From contig CAJKMT010000038.1 of the NCBI GenBank assembly GCA_905201055.1, forward strand, positions 1-17,647: 17,647 nt of DNA, read 5' to 3'. A model generated the notes under the pieces. That model was not told the DNA's origin, made no database searches, and was given only the letters and a program-made list of their open reading frames with translations. This DNA is from an uncultured Sutterella sp. Its GTDB lineage: Bacteria; Pseudomonadota; Gammaproteobacteria; Burkholderiales; Burkholderiaceae_F. The translations under genes were made by a program, and so were the position numbers. Below, one piece after another: positions 6,866 through 13,550 of the stretch (within the stretch, counting starts at the first letter, position 1; the number at the start of each line of letters is the position of its first letter).

Positions 6866-7084
6866 ATGAACAAATTAAAAGTAAACGGCATGCACTGCCA
6901 AAACTGTGTGAAAGCGGTCAAAGAAGCTGTGAGCGCCCTGCCCGGTGCCAAAGGCGTTGAAGTCAGTCTTGAAAAAGGCGAAGTGACTTGGGAAGAAATG
7001 GGCGCTTCGATTGAGGAAGTTAAAGCCGCAATTGAAGATATCGGTTTTGATGCGTCAGAACCGAAGTGCTGCTGCAGTCACTAA
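6866..7084 (+). CDS. copZ: copper chaperone CopZ with a Cys-rich tail
   Basis: A 72-residue single HMA domain that binds Cu(I) and hands it to CopA. The metal site is GMHCQNC (C11, C14), and the rest follows the beta-alpha-beta-beta-alpha-beta pattern of the family. The chain ends with PKCCCSH, three adjacent cysteines and a histidine beyond the fold, which could bind further Cu(I); most CopZ proteins lack such a tail. ATG 6866 is chosen because GGAGA lies just upstream; the in-frame TTG at 6854 would overlap that site. It has its own MerR-type promoter 98 bases after the UvrA-like gene ends and is followed by a strong terminator. Confidence 0.93.
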   Translation: MNKLKVNGMHCQNCVKAVKEAVSALPGAKGVEVSLEKGEVTWEEMGASIEEVKAAIEDIGFDASEPKCCCSH

Positions 7085-7101
7085 ACTGAGCCTTTAAATG
7101 C

Positions 7102-7137
7102 AAAGCCCGTCAGAATCTCAGTTCAGACGGGCTTTTT
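7102..7137 (+). terminator. rho-independent terminator of copZ
   Basis: AAAGCCCGTC (7102-7111) pairs perfectly with GACGGGCTTT (7126-7135) and is followed by a T-run to 7137. It may also serve the convergent rubrerythrin gene, though the minus-strand T-run is shorter. Confidence 0.88.
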
Positions 7138-7157
7138 GATCAGCAAACTACGAAAGA

Positions 7158-7697
7158 TTAGTAGTTTTCAGCCTTGCGTTGGAAATAGGCCTTGGCGTGA
7201 GAGCACACCGGGCAGATTTCAGGGGCTTGCTTGCCGATCACAATGTGACCGCAGTTGGAGCATTGCCAAATCGTATCGCCTTCAGAAGAGAAGACCATAC
7301 CGCCCTTGACGCGTTCGAGAAGCTTCAGATAGCGGGCTTCGTGTTCCTTTTCAATAGCGGCAACGCCTTCAAACAAGAAAGCGATTTCTTCAAAGCCTTC
7401 TTCGCGGGCTTCGCGGGCCATACGATCATACATATCGGTCCATTCGAAGTTTTCGCCGTCGGCAGCGTCCTTAAGGTTCACTTCCGTGGTGGGAACAGCA
7501 CCGCCGTGCAGGAGCTTGAACCAAAGCTTGGCGTGTTCCTGTTCGTTCTTGGCGGTTTCTTCAAAAATTTGAGCGATTTGCACATAGCCGTCTTTCTTGG
7601 CTTGGCTGGCGTAGTAGGTGTACTTGTTGCGGGCCTGAGATTCGCCGGCAAATGCTTCCATCAAATTCTTTTCGGTCTTAGAGCCTTTTAAATCCAT
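7158..7697 (-). CDS. rbr: rubrerythrin
   Basis: A 179-residue cytoplasmic peroxide-scavenging diiron protein. The N-terminal ferritin-like domain has E19 (GESQARNKY), E52 with H55 (KNEQEHAK), carboxylates around 96-103, and E116 with H119 (EKEHEARY). The C-terminal rubredoxin domain has C146/C149 (CSNCGH) and C162/C165 (CPVCSHAKAYF). It reduces hydrogen peroxide using electrons from rubredoxin or NADH-dependent donors and is typical of anaerobes and microaerophiles. The ATG is preceded by AAGGAGAAGGAA. Lysine codons are partly AAG, as in the strongly expressed asparaginase. It converges on copZ. Confidence 0.97.
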   Translation of the reverse strand: MDLKGSKTEKNLMEAFAGESQARNKYTYYASQAKKDGYVQIAQIFEETAKNEQEHAKLWFKLLHGGAVPTTEVNLKDAADGENFEWTDMYDRMAREAREEGFEEIAFLFEGVAAIEKEHEARYLKLLERVKGGMVFSSEGDTIWQCSNCGHIVIGKQAPEICPVCSHAKAYFQRKAENY

Positions 7698-7756
7698 TTC
7701 CTTCTCCTTAATTTGAAATTGGACTTCTTTTGTTCCTGATGCAATAGTAATGAGTT

Positions 7757-7785
7757 TGAATAATTTTTTCCTTCGAAAAAGTCAA
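7757..7785 (-). promoter_or_regulatory. tentative rubrerythrin promoter
   Basis: On the minus strand, TTGACT (7780-7785) is followed after 17 bases by TATTCA (7757-7762). The -35 box is good but the -10 box matches at only three positions. No peroxide-responsive operator was recognised. Confidence 0.3.
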
Positions 7786-7834
7786 AAGACTATGGATCCG
7801 ATAGAAGGGATTAAATAGACAATGGGAAAGACAC

Positions 7835-7860
7835 AAAAAGAAAAAGGATCGCAAGGATCC
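7835..7860 (-). terminator. terminator of tRNA-Arg
   Basis: On the minus strand, GGATC-CTTGC-GATCC (7846-7860) is followed by TTTTTCTTTTTG. The five-base stem is short but the U-rich tail is long, and it lies 15 bases after the tRNA 3' end. Confidence 0.6.
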
Positions 7861-7875
7861 CATCGAGAAGATGAT

Positions 7876-7952
7876 TGGTGCGCCGGGTAGGATTCGAACC
7901 CGCGACCCCCTGGTTCGTAGCCAGGTACTCTATCCAACTGAGCTACCGGCGC
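7876..7952 (-). tRNA. tRNA-Arg(ACG)
   Basis: A 77-nt tRNA with encoded CCA (minus-strand complement of 7876-7878). Acceptor GCGCCGG pairs with CCGGCGC, the D-arm is AGCTCAGTTGGATAGAGT, the anticodon loop is CTACGAA with anticodon ACG (A34 expected to be deaminated to inosine by TadA), and the T-arm contains GGTTCGAATCC. Confidence 0.97.
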
Positions 7953-7968
7953 ACTATCGAAAGACGTT

Positions 7969-7996
7969 ATTTTAATGATTTTAATCAAAATATCAA
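7969..7996 (-). promoter_or_regulatory. promoter of tRNA-Arg
   Basis: On the minus strand, TTGATA (7991-7996), 16 bases, then TAAAAT (7969-7974), 16 bases before the tRNA 5' end. The -10 box is the same as for the other minus-strand tRNA genes. Confidence 0.6.
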
Positions 7997-8275
7997 TATA
8001 GGGTTTGTACTTTATTTTGATATTTTCCTTTGAAAAATCATAAACTTAAGAATGTATATTTTTACAATTTAATTTTATCTTTAAAAATCAATTACTTAAA
8101 CGTGCGTTTCTCAAAAAGTCACTGAATTTTGTGAAATGACAAAAGCGCGTCAAAAATCTGAACCGATCTAGTCAATTTCACCTATGATATTGAGCTGAGA
8201 GCTAGTGCTCCCGATGCTTGGTGCTGTCTGTTCAGACGCATGGGAAGCATTATTTTTATATTTGAGGAGTTGTAT
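7997..8275 (+). promoter_or_regulatory. gene-free AT-rich region upstream of ansB, with leader elements
   Basis: No coding region is visible on either strand in these 279 bases. A -10-like TATGAT (8183-8188) has only a poor -35 (TGAACC at 8159-8164), which may mean activator dependence. The presumed leader contains a small hairpin: TGC and GTCT (8222-8229) pair with AGAC and GCA (8234-8240) around a GTTC loop. The strong ribosome binding site GAGGAG is at 8264-8269, six bases before the ATG. No convincing CRP or FNR site was found at a suitable distance. Confidence 0.4.
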
Positions 8276-9319
8276 ATGCAATTGAAACATACTTTGTTGG
8301 CCACTGCCTTAGTGGCTGCCAGCGCTACCGCCATGGCTTTGCCGAACGTTGAAGTTTTGGCTACGGGCGGCACGATCGCCGGCGCCGGCCAATCGGCCAC
8401 GGGTACGGCCTATACCGCCGGTAAGGTCTCCGTGAACCACTTGGTCGCTGCAGTCCCCGCTTTGGCTGAAGTGGCAAACGTCATTCCGAAGCAAGTCGTT
8501 CAAATCGGTTCTCAAGACATGACCGATGACGTTTGGCTCAAGCTCGTGAAGACGATCAATGAAGACTGCAACAAGGTTGACGGTTTCGTTGTGACGCACG
8601 GTACCGACACGATGGAAGAAACGTCTTACTTCGTTCACTTGACCGCCAAGTGCACGAAGCCGATCGTTTTCGTCGGCGCTATGCTGCCCTCCACCGGTTT
8701 GTCCGCTGACGGCCCAAAGAACTTGTACAACGCCGTTGTCGTTGCCGCTTCCAAGGAAGCTGCTAACCGCGGTGTCATGGTTGCCATGGACGACAAGATC
8801 ATCGGCGCACGCGACGTGATCAAGACCAACACGACCGCCGTTGAAACCTTCCAAGGTGCCAACTTCGGTACGATGGGCTACGTGTTCAACTCCAAGGTGC
8901 ATTTCGGCAACACGCCGGCTACACCCCACACCACGCAAACCCCGTTTGACGTTTCCAAGCTGACGTCTTTGCCGAAGGTTGGTATCGTTTACAACTACTC
9001 CAACGTTCCTGCTGAACCGCTCCAAGCTTTGTTGAAGGCCGGTTACAAGGGTATCGTGACCGCCGGTGTCGGTAACGGTAACATCCATAAGAACTTGTTC
9101 CCGATCCTCGAAAAGGCTGCTAAGGACGGCGTGGCTGTCGTTCGTTCTTCTCGCGTCCCGACCGGCTCTGCCACCAAGGATGCTGAAATCAACGACGCCA
9201 AGTACGGTTTCGTGGCCGGCCAATACCTGAACCCGCAAAAGGCTCGTGTGTTGCTGCAATTGGCTTTGACGAAGACCAGCGATCCCAAGAAGATCCAAGA
9301 ATACTTCGACAAGTACTAA
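8276..9319 (+). CDS. ansB: periplasmic type II L-asparaginase
   Basis: A 347-residue precursor. It hydrolyses L-asparagine to aspartate and ammonia in the periplasm as a homotetramer. Residues 1-21 form a signal peptide ending TAMA, so the mature protein begins LPNVEVLATGGTIAG. Catalytic residues are T33 of TGGT and T110-D111 of HGTDTMEET; a cysteine pair (C98, C126) matches the disulfide of E. coli AsnB-type enzyme II. The C-terminal block SSRVPTG...DAKYGFVA...LNPQKARVLLQLALT is nearly identical to E. coli AnsB. ATG 8276 is chosen over the in-frame ATG at 8240 because GAGGAG precedes it and the signal peptide starts there. All lysine codons but one are AAG, unlike the AAA-rich neighbours, a sign of very high expression. 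Confidence 0.97.
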   Translation: MQLKHTLLATALVAASATAMALPNVEVLATGGTIAGAGQSATGTAYTAGKVSVNHLVAAVPALAEVANVIPKQVVQIGSQDMTDDVWLKLVKTINEDCNKVDGFVVTHGTDTMEETSYFVHLTAKCTKPIVFVGAMLPSTGLSADGPKNLYNAVVVAASKEAANRGVMVAMDDKIIGARDVIKTNTTAVETFQGANFGTMGYVFNSKVHFGNTPATPHTTQTPFDVSKLTSLPKVGIVYNYSNVPAEPLQALLKAGYKGIVTAGVGNGNIHKNLFPILEKAAKDGVAVVRSSRVPTGSATKDAEINDAKYGFVAGQYLNPQKARVLLQLALTKTSDPKKIQEYFDKY

Positions 9320-9365
9320 TCGCATCTGCGGCTGAAACTCTTTAAGAGTTTCGAGTAGTTCGAAT

Positions 9366-9399
9366 GAACCCCGGTCAGAAATGATCGGGGTTTGTCTTT
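9366..9399 (+). terminator. rho-independent terminator of ansB
   Basis: AACCCCG (9367-9373) pairs with CGGGGTT (9386-9392), extended inward by three further pairs, then TTTGTCTTT. A second hairpin, GAAACTC-GAGTTTC at 9334-9352, lies between the stop codon and this terminator without a T-run and may stabilise the mRNA 3' end. Confidence 0.8.
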
Positions 9400-9403
9400 G
9401 GTT

Positions 9404-9409
9404 TAAAAT
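9404..9409 (+). promoter_or_regulatory. -10-like box immediately before gluQ
   Basis: TAAAAT ends eight bases before the gluQ ATG, so transcription from it would start at or within a base or two of the start codon. The -35 region overlaps the ansB terminator and has no good match. The box is identical to the -10 of three tRNA promoters in this window. Confidence 0.4.
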
Positions 9410-9417
9410 CTGACACT

Positions 9418-10272
9418 ATGTCAGAAAACTACATCGGGCGATTTGCCCCTTCCCCTACCGGTCTTTTGCATGCCGGCAGCCTTGTGGCCGCTTTGGCAAG
9501 CTACATTGATGCCAAGGCTCATAATGGCGCCTGGCTCATTCGCATCGAAGACGTTGATCAGACCCGCTGCAAACCCCAATGGACTGAAGGCATTCTTCAA
9601 GTTCTCAAGCGCCTGCAAATGGTAAGCGACGGTCCTATTATTTTTCAAAGTCAGCGTTCCGATCGCTATGCCGACGTTCTCAACACACTGATTGAATCCG
9701 GAAAAGTGTACGGATGCTCCTGCAGCCGTCACTCGATTGAAGAGGCTAATCGGAAAACGGGAGCTCCGCTTCATCGCTATCCCGGTACCTGCCGCAACGG
9801 TGCTTGCGGTCCGATACGTTCCTGGCGTTTTAGAACCGATTCCAACCCCATTGCTTTTACCGACCGTTGGTTCGGACAGTACAGCCAGAATGTTGAAGAA
9901 GAAGTCGGAGATTTTGTCGTCAAACGCGCTGACGGACTTTTTGCCTATCAGCTTGCGGTCATTGTCGACGATCATGACAGCGGTATAACCGATATTGTGC
10001 GGGGTGCTGATCTCATCGACAACACACCGCGCCAGATTGCAATTTACAAGTCTCTTGGCTGGTCCGTGCCTCGCTACATGCACATTCCCCTTGTCCTCAA
10101 TGATCGCCAAGAAAAACTCAGCAAACAAGGCGGCGCTCGCCCCTTAAGCGACAATCTCATGCACGAACTCAATTGCGCCTGGGTTCACTTGGGTTTTGAT
10201 GCGATTGCTGCCGACACATTCAGGGAGTTTTACGACAAAGCCGTTTCCTGTTGGCGGGAACGTTTTCTTTGA
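9418..10272 (+). CDS. gluQ: glutamyl-Q tRNA(Asp) synthetase
   Basis: A 284-residue truncated paralogue of glutamyl-tRNA synthetase without an anticodon-binding domain. It attaches glutamate to queuosine at position 34 of tRNA(Asp). Class I motifs are present: RFAPSPTGLLHAGSL (8-22, HIGH-like) and KLSKQ (233-237). The family zinc site is C100, C102, Y121 and C125. RIEDVDQTR (42-50) and GADLIDNTPRQI (196-207) are typical active-site blocks. No Shine-Dalgarno is visible upstream of the ATG and no alternative in-frame start exists between it and the ansB terminator. A -10-like box eight bases upstream suggests a leaderless transcript. It ends before a strong bidirectional terminator shared with tRNA-Gly. 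Confidence 0.95.
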   Translation: MSENYIGRFAPSPTGLLHAGSLVAALASYIDAKAHNGAWLIRIEDVDQTRCKPQWTEGILQVLKRLQMVSDGPIIFQSQRSDRYADVLNTLIESGKVYGCSCSRHSIEEANRKTGAPLHRYPGTCRNGACGPIRSWRFRTDSNPIAFTDRWFGQYSQNVEEEVGDFVVKRADGLFAYQLAVIVDDHDSGITDIVRGADLIDNTPRQIAIYKSLGWSVPRYMHIPLVLNDRQEKLSKQGGARPLSDNLMHELNCAWVHLGFDAIAADTFREFYDKAVSCWRERFL

Positions 10273-10300
10273 TTAAGAAATTTTTGAAGGGGCAGATGCG

Positions 10301-10330
10301 AAAATAGCTCGGAAAACCGAGCTATTTTTC
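10301..10330. terminator. bidirectional terminator between gluQ and tRNA-Gly
   Basis: A perfect 12-bp stem: AAAATAGCTCGG (10301-10312), loop AAAA, CCGAGCTATTTT (10317-10328), with T-tracts on both strands. It can end gluQ transcripts on the plus strand and tRNA-Gly (and any nagZ read-through) on the minus strand. Confidence 0.88.
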
Positions 10331-10338
10331 TTGAAACT

Positions 10339-10414
10339 TGGAGCGGGAAACGAGTCTCGAACTCGCGACCTCAACCTTGGCAAGGTTGCGCTCTACCAAC
10401 TGAGCTATTCCCGC
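10339..10414 (-). tRNA. tRNA-Gly(GCC)
   Basis: A 76-nt tRNA with encoded CCA. Acceptor GCGGGAA pairs with TTCCCGC with discriminator U. The anticodon arm is CAACC-TTGCCAA-GGTTG with anticodon GCC, and the T-arm contains GAGTTCGAGACTC. It is followed by the shared terminator. Confidence 0.97.
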
Positions 10415-10426
10415 GACAGGTTTGGT

Positions 10427-10454
10427 ATTTTACAGAGATTTTCTCAGAATGCAA
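10427..10454 (-). promoter_or_regulatory. promoter of tRNA-Gly
   Basis: On the minus strand, TTGCAT (10449-10454), 16 bases, then TAAAAT (10427-10432), 12 bases before the tRNA 5' end. The AT-rich stretch just upstream (about 10455-10485) could act as an UP element and also holds a weak A/T hairpin; no clear terminator of nagZ is seen there. Confidence 0.6.
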
Positions 10455-10505
10455 GAAAAATTCAAAAAAATTTTTCTTTTTCTTCTGAACCTTCTCCGCA
10501 ACACA

Positions 10506-11513
10506 TCAAACCGAAGGAATTAACGCTTTCGAGCGCTTATAGAGCGCAGAAGCAGTCAGTTTTTCCCAATTGTCTGCATCACCTTTAGGGGCTAAACGTT
10601 TGATGCGTTCAGCGCGTTCCGGTGAGTCTTTAAATTTGAGCGTCGCGAGCAGTTCATCAGAAGCTTTAAAGTCATTGCAAAGAATGAGCATGTCGCAGCC
10701 CGCCTGAAGCGCAGCCTGCGCTCTTTGCGTAACACCGCCTTCGGATACCGCTCCCTTCATCGATAAGTCGTCAGAGAAAACCACACCGGTAAAGTGAAGC
10801 TCTTCGCGAAGCACTTTTTTGAGCCAATGCTCAGAAAAACCGGCAGGCTTGGCGTCAATCTTCGGATACAGCACATGAGCGGCCATCACAGAGTCAAGTG
10901 CCTGTCCCATCCATCGATAGGGTTTTAAATCCGCAAAAAGAAGCCGTTCGTACGGACGATCATCGACCGGCAGTTCCATGTGGCTGTCGGCAATTACCCA
11001 ACCATGACCGGGGAAGTGTTTGCCGCAATTGCTCATACCGGCCAAACGCAAGCCTTGTACCACAGCCAGAGCCAGTTGAGTGATGACATTCGGGTTATTG
11101 GAAAAAGCTCTTTCGCCGATAATGGTGCTTCGGTTAAAGTTCACGTCCAAACACGGAGCAAAGGTGAAGTCCACCCCGCAGGCACGAAGCTCTGCAGCCA
11201 TCACATAGCCGCATGCCATTGCCGCCAGCAAAGTGTTTTCCGGTTCATCAATCCAGCTCTCGCCAAGCTTTGCCATTGCCGGGATTTGTGTAAAGCCTTC
11301 ACGGAAACGCTGAACGCGTCCTCCTTCGTGATCAACGGCAATCAATAAACCGGGCTTAACCGCGTGGATATCGTGACAGAGCTTGGTAAGCTGCTCTCGG
11401 TTTTCATAGTTGCGGGTAAAAAGAATCACCATGCCCACGAGCGGATCTGAAATTCTTCGAACATCTGCTTCAGTGAGAACCGTACCTTCAATGTCCAATA
11501 CAAGCGGTCCCAT
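10506..11513 (-). CDS. nagZ: beta-N-acetylglucosaminidase NagZ (GH3)
   Basis: A 335-residue cytoplasmic single-domain GH3 enzyme that removes N-acetylglucosamine from anhydromuropeptides during peptidoglycan recycling. Visible motifs are VDHEGGRVQRF (60-70), KHFPGHG (165-171) followed by D176-S-H178 (the Asp/His acid-base dyad loop), and FSDDLSM (246-252) with D248 as nucleophile. It is the last gene of the lepA operon, starting 12 bases after the acpS stop; the ribosome binding site AAAGGAA overlaps that stop. No signal peptide. It lacks a clear terminator, so read-through into tRNA-Gly is possible. Confidence 0.96.
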   Translation of the reverse strand: MGPLVLDIEGTVLTEADVRRISDPLVGMVILFTRNYENREQLTKLCHDIHAVKPGLLIAVDHEGGRVQRFREGFTQIPAMAKLGESWIDEPENTLLAAMACGYVMAAELRACGVDFTFAPCLDVNFNRSTIIGERAFSNNPNVITQLALAVVQGLRLAGMSNCGKHFPGHGWVIADSHMELPVDDRPYERLLFADLKPYRWMGQALDSVMAAHVLYPKIDAKPAGFSEHWLKKVLREELHFTGVVFSDDLSMKGAVSEGGVTQRAQAALQAGCDMLILCNDFKASDELLATLKFKDSPERAERIKRLAPKGDADNWEKLTASALYKRSKALIPSV

Positions 11514-11525
11514 GTTTTATTTCCT

Positions 11526-11921
11526 TTAAAGTCGTTGTTCGGCTACGGCAAATGCAGCAACCACACTTTTTTCATCGGTAATCGAAACGTGTACAAAAAG
11601 GCCTTCGCTCATCAGCCGTTCTTTAAGTGAGTTCTTAAAAAGCATTAAAGGGGCTCCCTTGTCATTGTGCATCACTTCCATAGACTGAAAGGTAACATCC
11701 TCAGAGATGCCTGTTCCCAACGCTTTGGAAACAGCCTCTTTCACAGCCCAGCGTGAAGCAATAAAAGCCAGAGCATGAGACTCGCCCAAAGCTTTTCTTT
11801 TCAGATAAAGAGGCATTTCATTGGGGGTAAGGAGTCTTTCGGCAAAGCGCTCACCGTGCTTGGCAATGACATCTGCCACGCGCTTGACCTCAACTACATC
11901 ACAACCGATTCCTCGTATCAC
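11526..11921 (-). CDS. acpS: holo-[acyl-carrier-protein] synthase
   Basis: A 131-residue phosphopantetheinyl transferase that activates acyl carrier protein using coenzyme A. The magnesium and active-site residues are in GIGCDVVEV (D8) and SRWAVKEAVSKALGTG (E62 by the start chosen here). The start is set at GTG 11921 because GAGG lies six bases upstream and the product then begins MIRGIGCD, matching the family N-terminus. A TTG at 11933 would add four residues and overlap the recO stop by four bases, but has no ribosome binding site. It follows recO directly; pdxJ, which commonly lies between the two, is absent. Confidence 0.95.
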   Translation of the reverse strand: MIRGIGCDVVEVKRVADVIAKHGERFAERLLTPNEMPLYLKRKALGESHALAFIASRWAVKEAVSKALGTGISEDVTFQSMEVMHNDKGAPLMLFKNSLKERLMSEGLFVHVSITDEKSVVAAFAVAEQRL

Positions 11922-11929
11922 TTCAGACC

Positions 11930-12649
11930 TCAATAGCGTTTCAATTCTTCAAAAATGCGACGTGTATTTAAAGGCTTGTCGCCCGCGTAATGAGTAATCA
12001 TTTTTCGCATAAGCACTTTGGCAAAATTAAGCGTCTCTTTTGAACGAAAATCCCTGTCGTGGAGTTTTCGAATCATTTCGGCGCTGATCACCAAATGCCT
12101 TTCGCTTTCAATTACACCCTCGTTCCAGGGCTTTAATTCTTCCCCATCCCAATACCAGGGTTCACCGGTCACGGGCAGCCCGTAACCGAGCATCTCCATG
12201 AGTTCCAATTCAAAAGTACGCAGTGCTGCCTGATGAGCGGCTTCGGAACCCGCCAATTTCTCGAGCACTTTGGCATAGGAGGCGAAAAGCTGAGGCATTG
12301 CATCTTCGCGAGGCAGAAGACGGATGAGGAGTTCATTGACATAAAAGGCAGAAAAAAGCGCATCGCCTTCAATCGGAAAGTAGCCTCCGAGCCATTGAGC
12401 CTTCATGAGATTTTTAACTTCATTTTGACCGGAGAAACTGATTTTGAGCGGTGAAAATGCTGTCAGCAGTCCTCGAAAGTGACTCCCCGCCCGTTTGGCG
12501 CCGCGTGCCACCGCAATCACTTTACCGTGATTGAGCGTCAGAAACTCAACAAGCAGACTGGTTTCTTTCCAATTCCAACTCTGAAGCACAAAGGCCGCGT
12601 CATCTTCATTGACGCGGCGCTCTTTGCTTTTTTGAATCTCTTGCGGCAT
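11930..12649 (-). CDS. recO: DNA repair protein RecO
   Basis: A 239-residue recombination mediator that, with RecR, loads RecA on SSB-coated single strands. The N-terminal OB fold (about 13-85) includes AFVLQSWNWKETSLLVEFLT and the family block RGAKRAGSHFRGLLTAFSPL; a helical C-terminal domain follows. Zinc cysteines found in some RecO proteins are absent, as in E. coli. Its ATG directly abuts the era stop codon (TAA then ATG) with only a weak ribosome binding site, so it is likely translated by re-initiation after era. Confidence 0.93.
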   Translation of the reverse strand: MPQEIQKSKERRVNEDDAAFVLQSWNWKETSLLVEFLTLNHGKVIAVARGAKRAGSHFRGLLTAFSPLKISFSGQNEVKNLMKAQWLGGYFPIEGDALFSAFYVNELLIRLLPREDAMPQLFASYAKVLEKLAGSEAAHQAALRTFELELMEMLGYGLPVTGEPWYWDGEELKPWNEGVIESERHLVISAEMIRKLHDRDFRSKETLNFAKVLMRKMITHYAGDKPLNTRRIFEELKRY

Positions 12650-13549
12650 TTATTCGTAGCCTAAAGTTTTCAATGCGCGGGCATCGTCATTCCAGCCCTT
12701 TCTTACACGCACCCAAACTTCAAGATAAACATTTTTACCCAGCATCTCACCGATATCGGCACGAGCCAGGCGGGAAATTTCGCGAAGCTTTTCGCCTTGA
12801 GCTCCGATCACGATTCCCTTGTGGGCTTCGCGTTCAACGATAAGAGTCGCAATAATTTCGGCGCGCTTATCGTCTTCACTCCATTTATCAATCGTCACGG
12901 CAATACCGTAGGGCAATTCATCACCCAAAAGACGGAAAGCCTTTTCGCGAATGATTTCAGCCGCAAGGAAGCGCGGAGACTTGTCGGTGTAAATATCCGG
13001 GTCAAAGAAAGGCGGATTTTCAGGCAAGAGTTTTTCAATCTCAGCCATCAAATCGGAAACCTGTTTGCCTTTTTCAGCCGACACCGGAACGATCGCAGCA
13101 AAGGGGAATTTTTGCATCGATTGAGCCATGAGCGGCAAAAGCGCATCGCGGTCTTTCATCATATCGACTTTATTGATCGCCAAAATGACGTTTTTCGCTT
13201 CCGGGTTGATCAGTTCCAGCACTTTCTCATCGGCCGCTTTCCAGCCGCTGCTTTCAATGACAAGCACCACGGCATCGGTTTCGCCAAGAGTGCTTCTCAC
13301 CGATCGATTCATTCCGCGAATGAGCGCATTGCCGTACTTCGTTTGAAATCCCGGGGTATCAACAAAGACAAACTGCGCCCGGTCATTAGTCACCACCCCC
13401 AGCACACGATTGCGAGTTGTCTGAGGCTTTTTAGAAGTAATGCTCACCTTCTCGCCGATAATGGTATTGATCAGCGTGCTTTTGCCGACATTGGGGCGAC
13501 CCACTACTGCGATGTAGCCGCAGCGGAAATTCTCCGGAAATTCTGTCAT
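12650..13549 (-). CDS. era: GTPase Era
   Basis: A 299-residue GTPase with a C-terminal KH domain that binds the 3' end of 16S rRNA during 30S assembly. G1 is GRPNVGKST (17-25), G3 DTPG (64-67), G4 NKVD (126-129) and G5 SAEKG (157-161). The KH motif is GIVIGAQGEKLREI (245-258). It begins one base after the rnc stop codon with GGGGAG seven bases upstream, in the conserved lepB-rnc-era order. Confidence 0.97.
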   Translation of the reverse strand: MTEFPENFRCGYIAVVGRPNVGKSTLINTIIGEKVSITSKKPQTTRNRVLGVVTNDRAQFVFVDTPGFQTKYGNALIRGMNRSVRSTLGETDAVVLVIESSGWKAADEKVLELINPEAKNVILAINKVDMMKDRDALLPLMAQSMQKFPFAAIVPVSAEKGKQVSDLMAEIEKLLPENPPFFDPDIYTDKSPRFLAAEIIREKAFRLLGDELPYGIAVTIDKWSEDDKRAEIIATLIVEREAHKGIVIGAQGEKLREISRLARADIGEMLGKNVYLEVWVRVRKGWNDDARALKTLGYE

Positions 13550-13550
13550 C

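Noticed and set aside
7975..7988. FNR-like box ATGAT-TTTA-ATCAA
   Set aside because: It matches the FNR consensus at nine of ten positions but lies in the spacer of the tRNA-Arg promoter and almost 290 bases from ansB, so it is more likely a chance AT-rich palindrome.
8113..8140. TCAC-GTGA inverted pair upstream of ansB considered as a CRP site
   Set aside because: The half-sites are in the wrong orientation for TGTGA-N6-TCACA and the spacing is eight bases.
8240..8275. Upstream ATG for ansB adding 12 residues
   Set aside because: No ribosome binding site; it would place extra residues before a complete signal peptide and swallow the GAGGAG site.
8309..9325. Minus-strand ORF of 338 codons opposite ansB
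   Set aside because: It is the antisense shadow of a strongly codon-biased gene. The product has no recognisable motif and the plus-strand frame is unambiguously asparaginase.
11922..11933. TTG start for acpS overlapping the recO stop
   Set aside because: GTG 11921 has GAGG at six bases and yields the conserved N-terminus.
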